This document shows, one piece after another, positions 58,701-59,996 of a stretch of DNA of 60,000 bases. The stretch covers positions 25,030,365 to 25,090,364 of the forward strand of contig NC_092678.1 of NCBI RefSeq assembly GCF_964355755.1. The letters run 5' to 3'. The stretch's first letter is position 1; every line of letters starts with the position of its first letter. The translations under genes were made by a program, and so were the position numbers. The DNA comes from Antedon mediterranea. Its lineage: Eukaryota > Echinodermata > Crinoidea > Comatulida > Antedonidae. The notes under the pieces were generated by a model. The model searched no databases, had not been told where the DNA came from, and was given only the letters and a program-made list of their open reading frames with translations.

Positions 58701-59996
58701 TACTTTATAAAAGCGGCTAAGAATGCGTTAAGAATGTGTAGGTTATCATAATCTAAGGTAGCTTGCTGTGAAACCAGGGTGTATCTAATCATTTAATAAA
58801 GTAAATAATAGGCAGGACATCTTTAATGCCATGTCAAGAATGTCTGTTGCCTGTATTGACTACAACATGTGTCATGGGTGATATGAGTGATATATTCAAT
58901 TTCACTTTGATCTCAATAATAATAATAATAATAAAGTGTGATATATGTGATATGTAAGTGTAGTGTAATTAGTAAGTGCTAAAAATAAAAATTGTTGAAT
59001 ATGTGTGTCATAGTGTAAGGTGAATTTGAGGTAACTGGGTCATCAGATCATTCAATATAGGCCTAGAATATACTTGCCTGGCCATGTTACGTGTATGCAT
59101 TATTCTGTAGATATAGTTTTTATTTATACGTTGTATTTACCTGGTAAACATGTACATGTATCACAGCCATTTCCATCTATCTCATAACCAGTAAGGCAGA
59201 TTTCATAACATATTCTGATACCGCAGCCTTCAGCTTCTATAACAAAAAAAGTTTTACTGACGTAAGCACAACGCAACTACGGCGCGTACACGTGAAGCAC
59301 ATAGTCATTTTACCAATCACAAGTGACGTTGCACAACAATGTTGCGTTTCGCATAACATTGCGTCCTAATTGAAAAGTAAAGTTACATTTGACACCAAAT
59401 CAGATACTAAGATACTAACCTTCCACAGTGATTTGTTCGGTTGCCATCTCAACCACTTCAGTAACAACTTCAATTACCTCTGTAGGAACTATAAATTAAG
59501 AAATATAGAAATAAAATGTTAGGCAATCTTCTTTCTAAGGTTTTGACATTAAAAAACAATATGCAATAGAAAAGTGCTGATGTGCGTACTACACAAACAA
59601 TGATAGTGTCATGACAACATGACGTAATATTTAAACTATGCGTACGTACCTGGTGGGTCTAAGCATACACAGGTCTCACAGTTGTTTTTATCAACTTCTT
59701 TTCCGTGGTCACATTCAGATGGACAAATCAGAGCTGGACAACCGGGGTCTGCAAAAATGATTGTGTTTTGTATTCACATGTGTTTAAATTATGTACTTTC
59801 TTTTAAGGCTTAAAATGTGTATTATTTTGTGTTACTTTTTAGTCTCAAAAGTACTGCAGCTTTTATGTATACAAATAAGTTTGTTTCTTACTCTGCGGAT
59901 CTTCCTTGCAGCTGCATACTTCACAGCCATCTTCATCAACATTGTTTCCAAGAGCACAGAAAGCCTTGCATAGCAACGGAATTGGTTCACATTGTA
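13393..59996 (-). CDS. Gene B: giant antistasin / FnIII / Ig / Tg1 extracellular protein (3' part; 5' end outside window)
   Basis: About 113 exons, each bounded by AG and GT on the minus strand, can be chained from 59996 down to a TAA at 13393-13395. Summed length is about 14.4 kb (about 4,790 codons), and phases agree at every junction. Nearly all modules enter and leave in phase 1. Content N to C: antistasin/linker; 6 FnIII; antistasin; 6 FnIII; seven antistasin alternating with acidic linkers; Tg1; 16 antistasin; 6 Ig; 2 FnIII; 5 antistasin; Tg1; divergent Tg1; Ig; 3 antistasin; Tg1; divergent Tg1; Ig; 11 Tg1; stop. No signal peptide is visible (N-terminus missing) and there is no membrane helix at the C-terminus. 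I know no named gene with this order. Secretion and protease binding are inferred from the domain families. Two genes cannot be excluded, but no stop, poly(A) signal or phase break suggests one. Module entries below give exon coordinates. Confidence 0.8.
13952..14796 (-). CDS. Gene B: Thr/Pro linker and split Tg1 domain
   Basis: Exons: linker 14742-14796 (55 nt; EATERTPTTERAPPVGQG, an O-glycosylation-type spacer), first half 14414-14551 (CSREAAEVHAQLAEAAQQ, NPPDCTDDGNYNPIQC) and second half 13952-14010 (CHCADIYTGDPNFYLMPAC). Six Cys are present. The linker is the longest of the Tg1 run. Confidence 0.85.
14163..14362. repeat. About 60-62-bp tandem repeat, three copies
   Basis: The unit includes TTTATTTTGTATCTCCATTG, then AGATCCAGCCACTGATACCC and ACAGCATTGTCATT. 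It lies in the intron between 14010 and 14414. Confidence 0.85.
14560..14695. repeat. SINE tail fragment
   Basis: TTTCCATACGTGTTTTATGC, then ACTGGGGTAATAATGTTCAG and GCGCTATATAAATCC with a TATTATCATTATTA tail match the 3' body of the SINE at 40.2 kb. It is in the intron above the exon at 14551. Confidence 0.55.
14891..15745 (-). CDS. Gene B: Tg1 domain with degenerate second half
   Basis: Exons: linker 15721-15745 (25 nt, VSYEVPEV), first half 15311-15445 (CIQKREFIEQQKAEAISQ, VPLTCSEDGLYREVQC) and second half 14891-14943 (53 nt). The second half reads CFLVDVNNGNFIRNIEIG: C4 stays, C5 is Leu and the final C6 is missing, so the C5-C6 disulfide is lost as a pair. Splice sites and phases are intact, so it is probably expressed. 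Confidence 0.75.
15912..16866 (-). CDS. Gene B: microexon and split Tg1 domain
   Basis: Exons: linker 16845-16866 (22 nt, GIVTPET), first half 16525-16662 (CLQVVASINEQIEDAEEAG, LVAPQCTQDGTFKLLQC, GTATGT donor) and second half 15912-15970 (CFCVNPETGINSGFTAPDC). Six Cys are kept, with Asn in place of Asp after CFCV. Confidence 0.85.
16120..16500. repeat. Possible retroelement remnant with poly(T)
   Basis: A run of about 20 T (16130-16150) precedes ATTCAGTATATTACACAGAG and a segment with GGCGCCTTAC and the later GGCGCCTCAG. The layout suggests the 3' end of a minus-strand retroelement in the intron. Family not recognised. Confidence 0.3.
17096..20030 (-). CDS. Gene B: four regular Tg1 repeats (microexon + 138 nt + 59 nt)
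   Basis: Repeat 1: 20012-20030, 19638-19775, 19391-19449. Repeat 2: 19126-19141, 18903-19040, 18698-18756. Repeat 3: 18514-18529, 18237-18374, 17824-17882. Repeat 4: 17694-17709, 17296-17433, 17096-17154. Each first half begins C-A-(D/E/K) and contains IIADLTPPACTPDGNYALAQ (or close) then CYALIG; each second half reads C(Y/F)CVDAITG then GLTYPECG. Linkers are 16-19 nt (for example EPEQQT). Phases are 1-2-2-1 throughout. The four repeats are close to one another and arose by recent tandem duplication. Confidence 0.9.
17940..18150. repeat. SINE-like or repeat fragment in intron
   Basis: The stretch contains ATGTCCCATCCAAAGGACGA then GGCAATGAGAGT and ATCTTGCCTAAGGATAC, a layout common in bodies of tRNA-derived SINEs. 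It is GC-richer than the flanking intron. No ends were identified. Confidence 0.3.
19226..19292. repeat. 22-bp perfect inverted repeat, 23-nt loop
   Basis: Arms 19226-19247 and 19271-19292 (CAAATAACGAGAGGCCAGCCAT and its reverse complement) would form a GC-rich hairpin in the intron between Tg1 exons. Confidence 0.9.
19797..19920. mobile_element. MITE-2 copy
   Basis: TTAAGCTCTATCAAACTAGT on the left and TTTGACAGTGTAGACAGAGC-TTAA on the right. The interior has TGATGTGCCCAAATATG and CATGTCCATATATGGGC. It lies in the intron above the exon ending at 19775. Confidence 0.8.
20155..22259 (-). CDS. Gene B: microexon and split Tg1 whose donor lies in a 60-bp minisatellite
   Basis: Exons: linker 22244-22259 (16 nt, VTPTG), first half 21553-21693 (CAQKAAAVNQQLAEAAKL, PPACSPDGNYVDVQCSLEP) and second half 20155-20219 (65 nt; CYCVDIITGEKTGK, PDCSH). 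The end of the first-half exon (LEPLG) and its GTAAGA donor are the first unit of a 17-copy repeat. Only the donor nearest the exon body keeps the frame: reading past it gives TAA at once. Six Cys are present. Confidence 0.8.
20562..21597. repeat. 60-bp minisatellite, 17 copies, containing an exon end and splice donor
   Basis: A unit starting AGTGAATCTTACCCTAGGGG repeats every 60 bp from 20581 to 21541 almost without change; five units (20701, 20761, 20821, 20881, 21001) have G for T in the following triplet. On the minus strand each unit holds the last codons of a Tg1 exon plus GTAAGATTCAC. The 355-residue minus-strand frame across it is a repeat artefact in another frame. Confidence 0.95.
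21762..21842. mobile_element. MITE-1 remnant
   Basis: TTAA-GCTTGGTTCCCGCTAAG on the left and TTGTGGGAACAAAGTTTTAG on the right, with a short interior keeping GCAAGGACGAATG. It is an internally deleted copy between the 60-bp and the 57-bp arrays. Confidence 0.6.
21853..22080. repeat. 57-bp tandem repeat, four copies
   Basis: Units starting TGCTACAGCCAATGGGTTGT at 21853, 21910, 21967 and 22024. The 57-bp period is a multiple of three, so open frames on both strands are artefacts. It lies in the intron between 21693 and 22244. Confidence 0.95.
22393..23289 (-). CDS. Gene B: linker microexon and split Tg1 domain
   Basis: Exons: linker 23271-23289 (19 nt, VPFDQL), first half 22955-23083 (CAEFAEIYRRQLASGL, LLTCSEDGNYDAQQC, GTACGA donor) and second half 22393-22460 (68 nt; FTDCICVDIRTGKPNG, TSPNC). 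The second half is nine bases longer than the usual 59, adding residues before the C4-x-C5 core. Confidence 0.85.
22550..22635. repeat. Long perfect palindrome, arms about 40 bp
   Basis: ATTGAAAATATTCTTTTTTC ... TTAGTAAAA (22550-22589) is mirrored as its reverse complement after a loop of about five bases (ACTAG). It lies in an intron. AT-rich cruciform-prone sequence, possibly a young inverted duplication or a MITE without spacer. Confidence 0.9.
23385..23492. mobile_element. MITE-2 remnant
   Basis: TTTATGTGACAAAAAATG, GTGGACATGATGATGTCAT, CCCATATATGGGCACATCAC and CTATATTTGGGCACA are family words. The outer ends are lost. It directly abuts the donor side of exon 23500. Confidence 0.6.
23500..24309 (-). 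CDS. Gene B: Tg1 domain with linker fused to first-half exon
   Basis: Exons 24150-24309 and 23500-23561. The first exon starts ETSEVPLCAQRRDELNLN directly, so the linker that is a separate microexon in the following repeats is here part of the same exon (160 nt, phase 1 in, 2 out). It continues KLPACASDGRYEVLQC. The second half reads CYCADPETGDVNSDLVPPSC. All six Cys are present. Confidence 0.85.
23797..23872 (-). repeat. tRNA-derived (Leu/Ser-like) SINE head
   Basis: The reverse strand reads GAGTGGCCGAGCGGTTAAGA (A-box) and GGGGTTCGAGGCTCACTCAC (B-box region). The CCGAGCGGTTAAG pattern is of Leu/Ser tRNA type. The acceptor stem does not pair properly and it sits in an intron, so it is a SINE or tRNA pseudogene. 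Confidence 0.55.
23898..24064. mobile_element. MITE-2 full-length copy
   Basis: Starts TAAAGCTCTGTCTACACTTTC and ends TTTGATAGTGTAGACAGAGC. The interior includes the GGTAGTGATATG-type words twice and CATGTCCATATATGGG. It lies in the intron between 23561 and 24150. Confidence 0.85.
24466..24762 (-). CDS. Gene B: Ig domain (super-module copy 2)
   Basis: 297 nt, phase 1 to 1: FDVEPSDVTAAIGSSVNMIC, GYVYWFKDDIPVNVFSHG and EKEDEGSYRCGV, ending LVIEG at a GTACGA donor. It is the last Ig before the terminal Tg1 run. Confidence 0.85.
25157..25290. mobile_element. MITE-2 copy (opposite orientation)
   Basis: TTAAGCCCTGTCTACACACT on the left and ACTAGTTTGATAGTGTAGAC-AGAGATTTAG on the right. The central words are inverted relative to the 23.9-kb copy. 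It ends a few bases from the donor of the exon at 25307. Confidence 0.8.
25307..25648 (-). CDS. Gene B: divergent Tg1 domain lacking one disulfide pair (copy 2)
   Basis: A 342-nt exon. It reads TSCVASMSNMILEAIRSAGY, FLPECDHYGDYKDKSRQLST, GSSMCNYGDGTLIQDSLRR and PPVNC. As in 29450-29785, the C3 position is Leu (RQLS) and C4 is Ser (S-M-C), whereas C5 and C6 stay. To leave in phase 1 the donor must be GTGGGT after GATG, so the apparent VDGG ending of the open frame is not translated. Confidence 0.75.
25688..25800 (-). repeat. SINE tail fragment (reverse)
   Basis: TAATAATAATATCCTGGATT ... TATTACCCCAGTAATTTTTT ... GTATGGAAACATA is the reverse complement of the tail seen at 14.6 and 40.4 kb. Confidence 0.5.
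25882..26735 (-). CDS. Gene B: linker and split Tg1 domain (super-module copy 2)
   Basis: Exons: linker 26702-26735 (34 nt, ELPTKDQEAEP), first half 26149-26289 (CFESRRETLREIDSIL, APECDDEGYFVKQSC) and second half 25882-25940 (CICVDEIHGRVNPYQYPDC). Six Cys retained; phases 1, 2, 2, 1. An 18-bp minisatellite sits in the intron between the linker and the first half. Confidence 0.85.
25968..26110 (-). repeat. LINE 3'-end-like fragment
   Basis: TTTCAAGATTCAAGAAATTT then TATTGGTCC is the reverse of a typical LINE end (CAATAAAATTTCTTGAATCT-TGA). It lies in the intron between 25940 and 26149. No coding remnant was recognised. Confidence 0.4.
26333..26591. repeat. 18-bp minisatellite, about 14 copies
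   Basis: The unit GTGTTCTCAAGTGAGACG repeats about 13 times exactly plus degenerate copies at the low end. The period is divisible by three, which explains open frames in several registers (NTVSLE, ETVFSS, RTPSHL). It is intronic. Confidence 0.95.
26873..28355 (-). CDS. Gene B: three antistasin exons (super-module copy 2)
   Basis: Exons 28230-28355 (CPALTDCLLVYCSQGYVKDE, CDTCECYQPD), 27951-28040 (CQPFNCSLECNFGYVTDN then CGCSVCEC) and 26873-27004 (CPPFICNKFCFFGFERGD then YCRLCSCLP). Phase 1 edges; 28230 and 27951 exit next to SHSTTLT and NDS tails. The intron 27005-27950 carries retroelement-like sequence. Confidence 0.8.
27140..27900. repeat. Repeat-rich intron segment
   Basis: TACAGTCAACTCGTCCAAAC near 27152 and GTGAAGTTGACTTTCATT near 27231 look like the ends of a small mariner-like MITE. 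From about 27246 (TTATTTATTTATCTC ... GGTGGTCCATCC) on, the layout resembles a minus-strand LINE 3' end. No coding part was recognised. Confidence 0.3.
28535..28649 (+). pseudogene. LINE reverse-transcriptase C-terminal remnant
   Basis: The plus strand reads FINNWNSLTKDVVAAEMVNS then FKTRLDRCW and a stop. The WN-S-L ... VV-A ... FK-x-R-L-D pattern is the classical tail of non-LTR reverse transcriptases. It is inserted opposite to gene B in the intron above exon 28355. Confidence 0.75.
28844..29146 (-). CDS. Gene B: Ig domain (super-module copy 1)
   Basis: A 303-nt exon, phase 1 to 1. It reads FDAQPSDMTAEAGSTIILPC, GYVYWVKDSEIPVNV and EDEGQYHCGVTS, a V-set-like pattern. It is about as similar to 24466-24762 (FDVEPSDVTAAIGSSVNMIC, EDEGSYRCGVTA) as expected for a tandem copy. 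Confidence 0.85.
29450..29785 (-). CDS. Gene B: divergent Tg1 domain lacking one disulfide pair (copy 1)
   Basis: A single 336-nt exon, phase 1 to 1. It reads PCMLDYTGRIVEALRSAGY, later WAECDGYGNYLDTSIQLSTG, SKNCNYRNGSLIPGTRR and EEPINC. This aligns with Tg1: C1, C2 in ECDxxGNY, the 'QC' position as Q-L, 'CWCVDxxG' as K-N-C-N-Y-R-N-G, the IPGTRR motif and the final Cys. Thus C3 and C4 are both gone while C1-C2 and C5-C6 remain. The known Tg1 pairing is 1-2, 3-4, 5-6. I did not find a named domain for this form. Confidence 0.75.
30095..30626 (-). CDS. Gene B: linker and split Tg1 domain (super-module copy 1)
   Basis: Exons: linker 30578-30626 (49 nt, EIDFEEQERYKQAEAG, weak GTTTGT donor), first half 30274-30414 (CPEEQRRRQENVDAIL, FPEPQDCDKDGNFVQQSC) and second half 30095-30153 (CVCVDKIYGSATQLEYPEC). 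All six Cys are present. Phases are 1, 2, 2, 1. It is closely matched by 26702/26149/25882. Confidence 0.85.
30725..30806. repeat. Palindromic CTGCAGTTACTGCAGTA tandem repeat
   Basis: The unit ATTATTCTACTGCAGTTACT-GCAGTA(G/A)(T/C)TAC recurs two and a half times. Each holds two PstI-type CTGCAG palindromes. It is intronic. Confidence 0.75.
30968..33123 (-). CDS. Gene B: five antistasin exons
   Basis: Exons 33016-33123 (CQPVQCDFNCVNGYVLDSDG), 32794-32895 (ACVTVTCVGLCPGRRKVD), 32212-32325 (ACAVYACIEHCEFGGVIDGN), 31860-31976 (CLSLPAECSSLYCSDGYLKD) and 30968-31087 (CPPFICDKFCFFGYETD then YCRTCSCMP). All are in 1-1 phase. The last two resemble 28230 and 26873 respectively, part of a duplicated super-module. 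Confidence 0.8.
31141..31859. other. Gene B intron, no feature recognised
   Basis: AT-rich. 31190-31350 (with TGTGCAATTTGTTTCTCTGT and a terminal AAATCAATCAATCAAC) may be a retroelement 3' end. I see no exon. Confidence 0.3.
32598..32702. mobile_element. MITE-2 copy, internally deleted
   Basis: TAAAGCTCTGTCATATCATT on the left, ACTAGTTTGATAGTGTAGAT-AGAGCTTTA on the right. About 60 bp of the usual interior is missing. Confidence 0.75.
33555..33695 (+). pseudogene. LINE reverse-transcriptase C-terminal remnant
   Basis: The plus strand reads SLLSPLKSALKTHLFLSD and a stop, the common 'FKsaLKTHLF' ending of non-LTR reverse transcriptases, followed by a TATTATTATTATTATT microsatellite. It lies in the gene B intron between 33123 and 33754. 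Confidence 0.6.
33754..34947 (-). CDS. Gene B: FnIII pair
   Basis: Exons 34583-34947 and 33754-33964, the same long/short layout as the FnIII blocks (phase 1 in, 0 at the W-S junction, 1 out). Signatures: LPPTAVKVEKQEDLVVTLAW, YTFRLLAENDVGRSAPSLPS, NPENVEARISG then TLVIVWS, AVDPIYWGSSDAQYILQ, and SYRYFAKIRTTNSYGSGPVA. The pair follows Ig6, so the order Ig-Ig-FnIII-FnIII is adhesion-protein-like. A decoy copy of the 33964 acceptor lies about 200 bp upstream. Confidence 0.85.
33950..34225. repeat. About 80-bp duplication flanking a MITE-2 fragment
   Basis: GATTGGATCCACAGCCTAA ... AAGTCTACAATAAC occurs at 33951-34025 and again at 34148-34213. Between them (34070-34145) is part of a MITE-2 (CTCTGTCTACACTATCAAAC, CATATATGGACATGATGATG). 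The copied segment contains the acceptor and first 16 nt of the FnIII exon ending at 33964. Confidence 0.8.
35125..35300. mobile_element. MITE with 45-bp terminal inverted repeats (third family)
   Basis: CTATCTATTTCCGAAGCATC ... AATATTTGGTAATACAACAT at one end and its imperfect inverse (ATGTTGTATTACCAAATATT ... GGAAATAGATAG) at the other, with a short interior containing CACATGTG twice. It is in the intron between 34947 and 35379. Confidence 0.75.
35379..40088 (-). CDS. Gene B: six Ig domains
   Basis: Ig1: 39992-40088 + 39079-39251. Ig2: 38340-38630. Ig3: 38086-38194 + 37656-37837. Ig4: 37222-37368 + 36866-36994. Ig5: 36593-36726 + 36032-36176. Ig6: 35379-35666. Characteristic elements include ELELRCEAEG, ISWRKDG and NGMYRCVASN (Ig1); LHCDSPNS, FWSRG and VDVYVCSIF (Ig2); DSGRYRCTSQNG (Ig3); ITLTCEAEA, YDWFFNG and RGVYTCRASN (Ig4); VALRCEGYG, TTTWRTANG and GGVYTCVVGN (Ig5); SFMCQIRF, IIWQG and EGPYSCLAR (Ig6). 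Four are split inside the domain, with the split phase differing (2, 2, 1, 0), while outer edges are always phase 1. The donor of 39992 is a weak GTTTGA. Confidence 0.85.
35720..35805. mobile_element. MITE-2 remnant
   Basis: AGTTTATGTGACAAAAAAAT, GACATCATCATGTCCATATG and GGCACATCACAATATC are family words. The ends are lost. Confidence 0.55.
38900..38990. repeat. SINE tail fragment
   Basis: GCGCCTTGAGCACTTTCAGT ... GTGCGCTATATATATAAATT followed by (ATT)n. It matches the tail type of the SINE at 40.2 kb. Confidence 0.5.
39401..39719 (-). mobile_element. tRNA-derived SINE with 12-bp target-site duplication
   Basis: The minus strand begins GGAGCACTGTGGCGCAGTGG (A-box) and GTCGGTTCAAGCCCCGGCTC (B-box), followed by a body with CACCCAGGTGATAGAAATGG. 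The flanking CATCTTATACTA (39389-39400 and 39720-39731) is a perfect duplication. It lies in the intron between the two halves of Ig1. Confidence 0.85.
39739..39882. mobile_element. MITE-2 copy
   Basis: TAAAGCTCTGTCTACACTAT on the left and TTTTTTTGTCAAACTAGTTT-TATAAT on the right, so the right outer end is shortened. It is absent from the paralogous intron copy at about 39255. Confidence 0.8.
40227..40540 (+). mobile_element. tRNA-derived SINE
   Basis: GGGCGTGTGGCGCAGTGTGT (A-box) and CCTAGGTTCGAATCCAACTC (B-box) head, body CACCCAGGTGTATAAATGGG, and a tail with CTATATAAATGTGGTATTAT and ATT repeats. Tail fragments of the same family occur at 14.6, 25.7 and 38.9 kb. It lies in the intron between 40088 and 40854. 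Confidence 0.8.
40560..40740 (+). pseudogene. LINE reverse-transcriptase C-terminal remnant, frameshifted
   Basis: One frame reads RSFYVEAPNVWNSLPSTVAP and then, after a +1 shift, NSFKTNMKTSLFADVL. Together these are the 'WNSLP ... FK..lKt.LF' tail of non-LTR reverse transcriptases. It directly follows the SINE tail. Confidence 0.7.
40854..41482 (-). CDS. Gene B: three diverged antistasin exons after the array
   Basis: Exons 41384-41482 (CPPFVCTIFCEHGNQVDSNG, CEICSCNLPPG), 41185-41286 (CPPINCDLSCGFGFVEDS then CDICECFNPF) and 40854-40961 (CETRTCKIDCGPIGYILD then GCSTCRCNYVEE). The first still resembles the array units; the others are older. Phase 1 edges throughout. Confidence 0.8.
41605..43454 (-). 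CDS. Gene B: array of ten 99-nt antistasin exons
   Basis: Exons: 43356-43454, 43174-43272, 42977-43075, 42774-42872, 42575-42673, 42381-42479, 42185-42283, 41989-42087, 41792-41890, 41605-41703. Each is exactly 99 nt, phase 1 to 1, and reads EPTCPPFVCFIYCEHGNQVD then ENGCEICECN and PPPG with few changes (for example CLIFCKHG and CEVCACNAPPG in the last). Repeat spacing is 182-203 bp, and the short introns (about 83-104 bp) are also nearly alike. This is a recently amplified exon array; copy number may vary between individuals, and each exon could be skipped without frame change. Repeated peptides in other frames (such as MCVLSTVSMATRLMR) are shadows. Confidence 0.9.
43551..44069 (-). CDS. Gene B: three diverged antistasin exons
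   Basis: Exons 43956-44069 (CSGFTAICKFKRTCEFGYDF then DGDCFTCKC), 43754-43855 (CSPIICSNLCEHGNQVDENG) and 43551-43655 (CLLPVSCLIYCIYGHEADEN). All are 1-1 phase, 102-114 nt. They stand at the N-terminal edge of the homogeneous ten-exon array and look like its older relatives. The first has a longer C1-C2 spacing. Confidence 0.8.
44273..44440. mobile_element. MITE-2 full-length copy
   Basis: TAAAGCTCTATCTACAATAT on the left, AATAGTTTGATAGTGTAGAC-AGGGCTTTAG on the right. The interior has CATATATGGACATGATGATG and two CATATTTGG-type words. It lies in the intron between 44069 and 44573. Confidence 0.85.
44573..45040 (-). CDS. Gene B: short split Tg1 domain
   Basis: Exons 44945-45040 and 44573-44643. 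The first half reads CIIARDNSDGGFSPTCDENG then PMQC; the second half reads CICVDTVTGEPLG and ends PPSCK. All six Cys are present, but the loop between C1 and C2 is much shorter than in the C-terminal Tg1 domains. The preceding linker exon (45337-45412) leaves in phase 2 with a GTTGGA donor, as Tg1 linkers do. Confidence 0.8.
45066..45212. mobile_element. Possible mariner-type MITE
   Basis: TAGAGTCACTCTCCCAATAA at one end and GGAGAGTTGACTGTACATAT at the other are imperfect inverted repeats next to TA. The interior repeats CTCTCCCAATA(A/C)C(G/A)GACTTTC. Similar ends occur near 27152-27240. Confidence 0.45.
45337..49729 (-). CDS. Gene B: alternating acidic linkers and antistasin exons (7 antistasin)
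   Basis: Linkers: 49661-49729, 49018-49047, 47704-47772, 47326-47385, 46678-46764, 46183-46293, 45553-45633, 45337-45412. Antistasin: 49342-49437, 48729-48818, 47512-47604, 47096-47188, 46404-46496, 45990-46085 (six here; the seventh of the series is 52403-52495). Antistasin exons read, for example, CGIRVCYGFCPGVYEIDDNG and CGNIFCYIYCEAGYVKMENG, and end CLPG. Linkers are 30-111 nt, rich in E, V, T and P, and end in a V-T-x-(E/S/T)-G consensus. Exons 46404 and 47096 are near copies. Each pair is a two-exon cassette with phase-1 edges. Flexible spacers separating inhibitor-like knots is my inference. Confidence 0.8.
45428..45470 (-). repeat. LINE 3' end with AAATC repeat
   Basis: Four or more AAATC units precede TTTATTCAGAATC, the reverse complement of a LINE 3' terminus (GAATAAAGATTTGATTTGAT). 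It is intronic, between the two linker exons at 45337 and 45553. Confidence 0.5.
46865..47045. repeat. GGATGGAAT-type tandem repeat, three units
   Basis: Blocks of GGATGGAATGGGTGGATGGA then ATAGTTGGATGA(A/G)ATGGAT repeat about every 58-60 bp. A shorter run of the same motif occurs at 45860-45910 in another intron. Frames across it (SIHPFHPI) are artefacts. Confidence 0.85.
47890..48440. repeat. 29-bp minisatellite, about 18 copies
   Basis: The unit GCTGTAGCAGTAAGCAGTGC then TATAG(T/C)TGT repeats with a 29-bp period from about 47905. T/C variants of the last part alternate between units. It sits in the intron between 47772 and 48729. Confidence 0.95.
48475..48690. repeat. TAACAGTGTT-type repeat with a duplicated 72-bp block
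   Basis: TTGTAACAGTGTTTTAACAG then TGTGGTATTGTTATAACAGT and TGACATTG recurs in a longer duplicated block (about 48503-48650). It adjoins the 29-bp array and may derive from it. Confidence 0.75.
49872..52252 (-). CDS. Gene B: six FnIII domains, block B
   Basis: Exons: 51900-52252, 51496-51706, 50994-51349, 50634-50844, 50185-50540, 49872-50079, the same lengths as block A. Substitutions relative to block A are few (for example VEW versus LQW in the first domain's strand, and ENENGRSK with IAENE versus VAENE). At 51496 the donor must be GTAGGT (after GAATCCA) to keep phase 1; the alternative GTTTAAC five bases on would break phase. Offset between blocks is about 3.66 kb. Confidence 0.85.
52403..53244 (-). 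CDS. Gene B: linker (53179-53244) and antistasin exon (52403-52495) between the FnIII blocks
   Basis: The linker reads EVIIDDTEVVVPTKKSDSVT and ends VSG. The antistasin exon reads HSCPTIVCYVYCPGGYAKDD then CTTCTCIE, almost the same as the exon at 56061. Both are 1-1 phase. The intron between them (52496-53178) contains a locally GC-richer segment and a hairpin listed separately. Confidence 0.8.
52590..52800. other. GC-richer unidentified segment in intron
   Basis: The stretch with GGCCGGGCACCCCACAAAGA, GTCGGTGTGGACCAAGTATG and GAAAGCGAGGCTGTCGCTC is clearly less AT-rich than the flanking intron. It has short complementary pieces (CTGATTCGGAAGTCAG; GCGAGGCTGTCGC). No protein or RNA family was recognised. 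Confidence 0.35.
53006..53048. repeat. 13-bp perfect hairpin
   Basis: TTGACAGCGTGAG (53006-53018) and CTCACGCTGTCAA (53036-53048) with a 17-nt loop. A second small hairpin (GATTGCG ... CGCAATC) follows immediately. Confidence 0.85.
53525..55914 (-). CDS. Gene B: six FnIII domains, block A
   Basis: Exons: 55562-55914, 55158-55368, 54661-55016, 54298-54508, 53849-54204, 53525-53732. Each long exon (353-356 nt) encodes one complete FnIII plus the first strands of the next; each short exon (208-211 nt) finishes it. The junction W-S or W-D is in phase 0, and module edges are in phase 1. Typical elements are PPSNVNAELREANVVFVEW, RYIVQYLTQYHDLGWQQI, LQYTFRVVAENENGRSKPS, and SYTLSGIDLSESFSV with GSGPVPAP. 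These are FnIII signatures of cell-adhesion/matrix proteins (Trp in strand B, Tyr in strand C, YxFRVxAxNxxG in strand F). The whole block, introns included, is nearly identical to block B. Confidence 0.85.
56061..56162 (-). CDS. Gene B: antistasin-like exon with two possible acceptors
   Basis: It reads CPTIVCYVYCPGGYAKDDS then NCTTCTCIE and exits in phase 1 at GTAGTATG. On the minus strand TTTGTTATAG|ACTTCGTAG|AGCAC offers two AGs nine bases apart, both in frame (exon top 56162 or 56153). The duplicate exon at 52403-52495 uses the shorter form. The upstream AG has the better pyrimidine tract. Confidence 0.75.
56801..56869 (-). CDS. Gene B: acidic linker exon (69 nt)
   Basis: The minus-strand acceptor TTTAG is followed by GVETTDEPTVDVVTEIVETI and the ending TIEG before GTAACC. 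Phase 1 in and out. It belongs to the family of E/V/T-rich linkers that precede antistasin exons; it follows the antistasin at 59141 across a 2.27-kb intron. Confidence 0.7.
57052..57124. repeat. 11-bp tandem repeat GTGAGGAAGGA
   Basis: Six to seven units in the large intron; purine-only on this strand. Confidence 0.9.
58017..58193. mobile_element. MITE-1 copy with TTAA duplication inside a tandem-repeat unit
   Basis: AGCGTGGTTCCCACTAGCGA ... TCTAGTGGGAACCAAGC is flanked by TTAA at 58013-58016 and 58194-58197. Sister repeat units without the element read ATATTAACTGCG, which is the empty site. Confidence 0.85.
58250..58426. mobile_element. MITE-1 copy with TTAA duplication (inverted)
   Basis: GCTTGGTTCCCACTAGAACG ... 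GTCGCTAGTGGGAACCACTC, flanked by TTAA at 58246-58249 and 58427-58430. Nearly identical to the reverse complement of the neighbouring copy. Confidence 0.85.
59141..59996 (-). CDS. Gene B: three antistasin-like exons and an acidic linker (most N-terminal in window)
   Basis: Exons: 59892-59996, 59650-59748, linker 59420-59488, 59141-59236. The antistasin pattern C-x4-C-x3-C-x2-G-x3-D-x2-(G/N)C-x2-C-x-C is clear: for example CPALICPSECDHGKEVD then NNCETCVC, and CGIRICYEICLTGYEID then GNGCDTCTC. The linker is rich in V, T and E and ends QITVEG. The upper edge of the first exon rests on an AG three bases from the window end, so it is tentative; its length (105 nt) fits. Donors include GTACGT and GTTAGT. 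Confidence 0.75.

Larger units (their letters stand above)
56870..59140. other. Large gene B intron: repeats and MITEs
   Basis: No exon was found. The intron holds an 11-bp GTGAGGAAGGA repeat (57052-57124), a LINE-like 3' end (about 57760-57950, ending AAATTGAATCTTGAATC), an 80-bp-class tandem repeat (57650-58660, interrupted) and two MITE-1 insertions. Confidence 0.6.
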
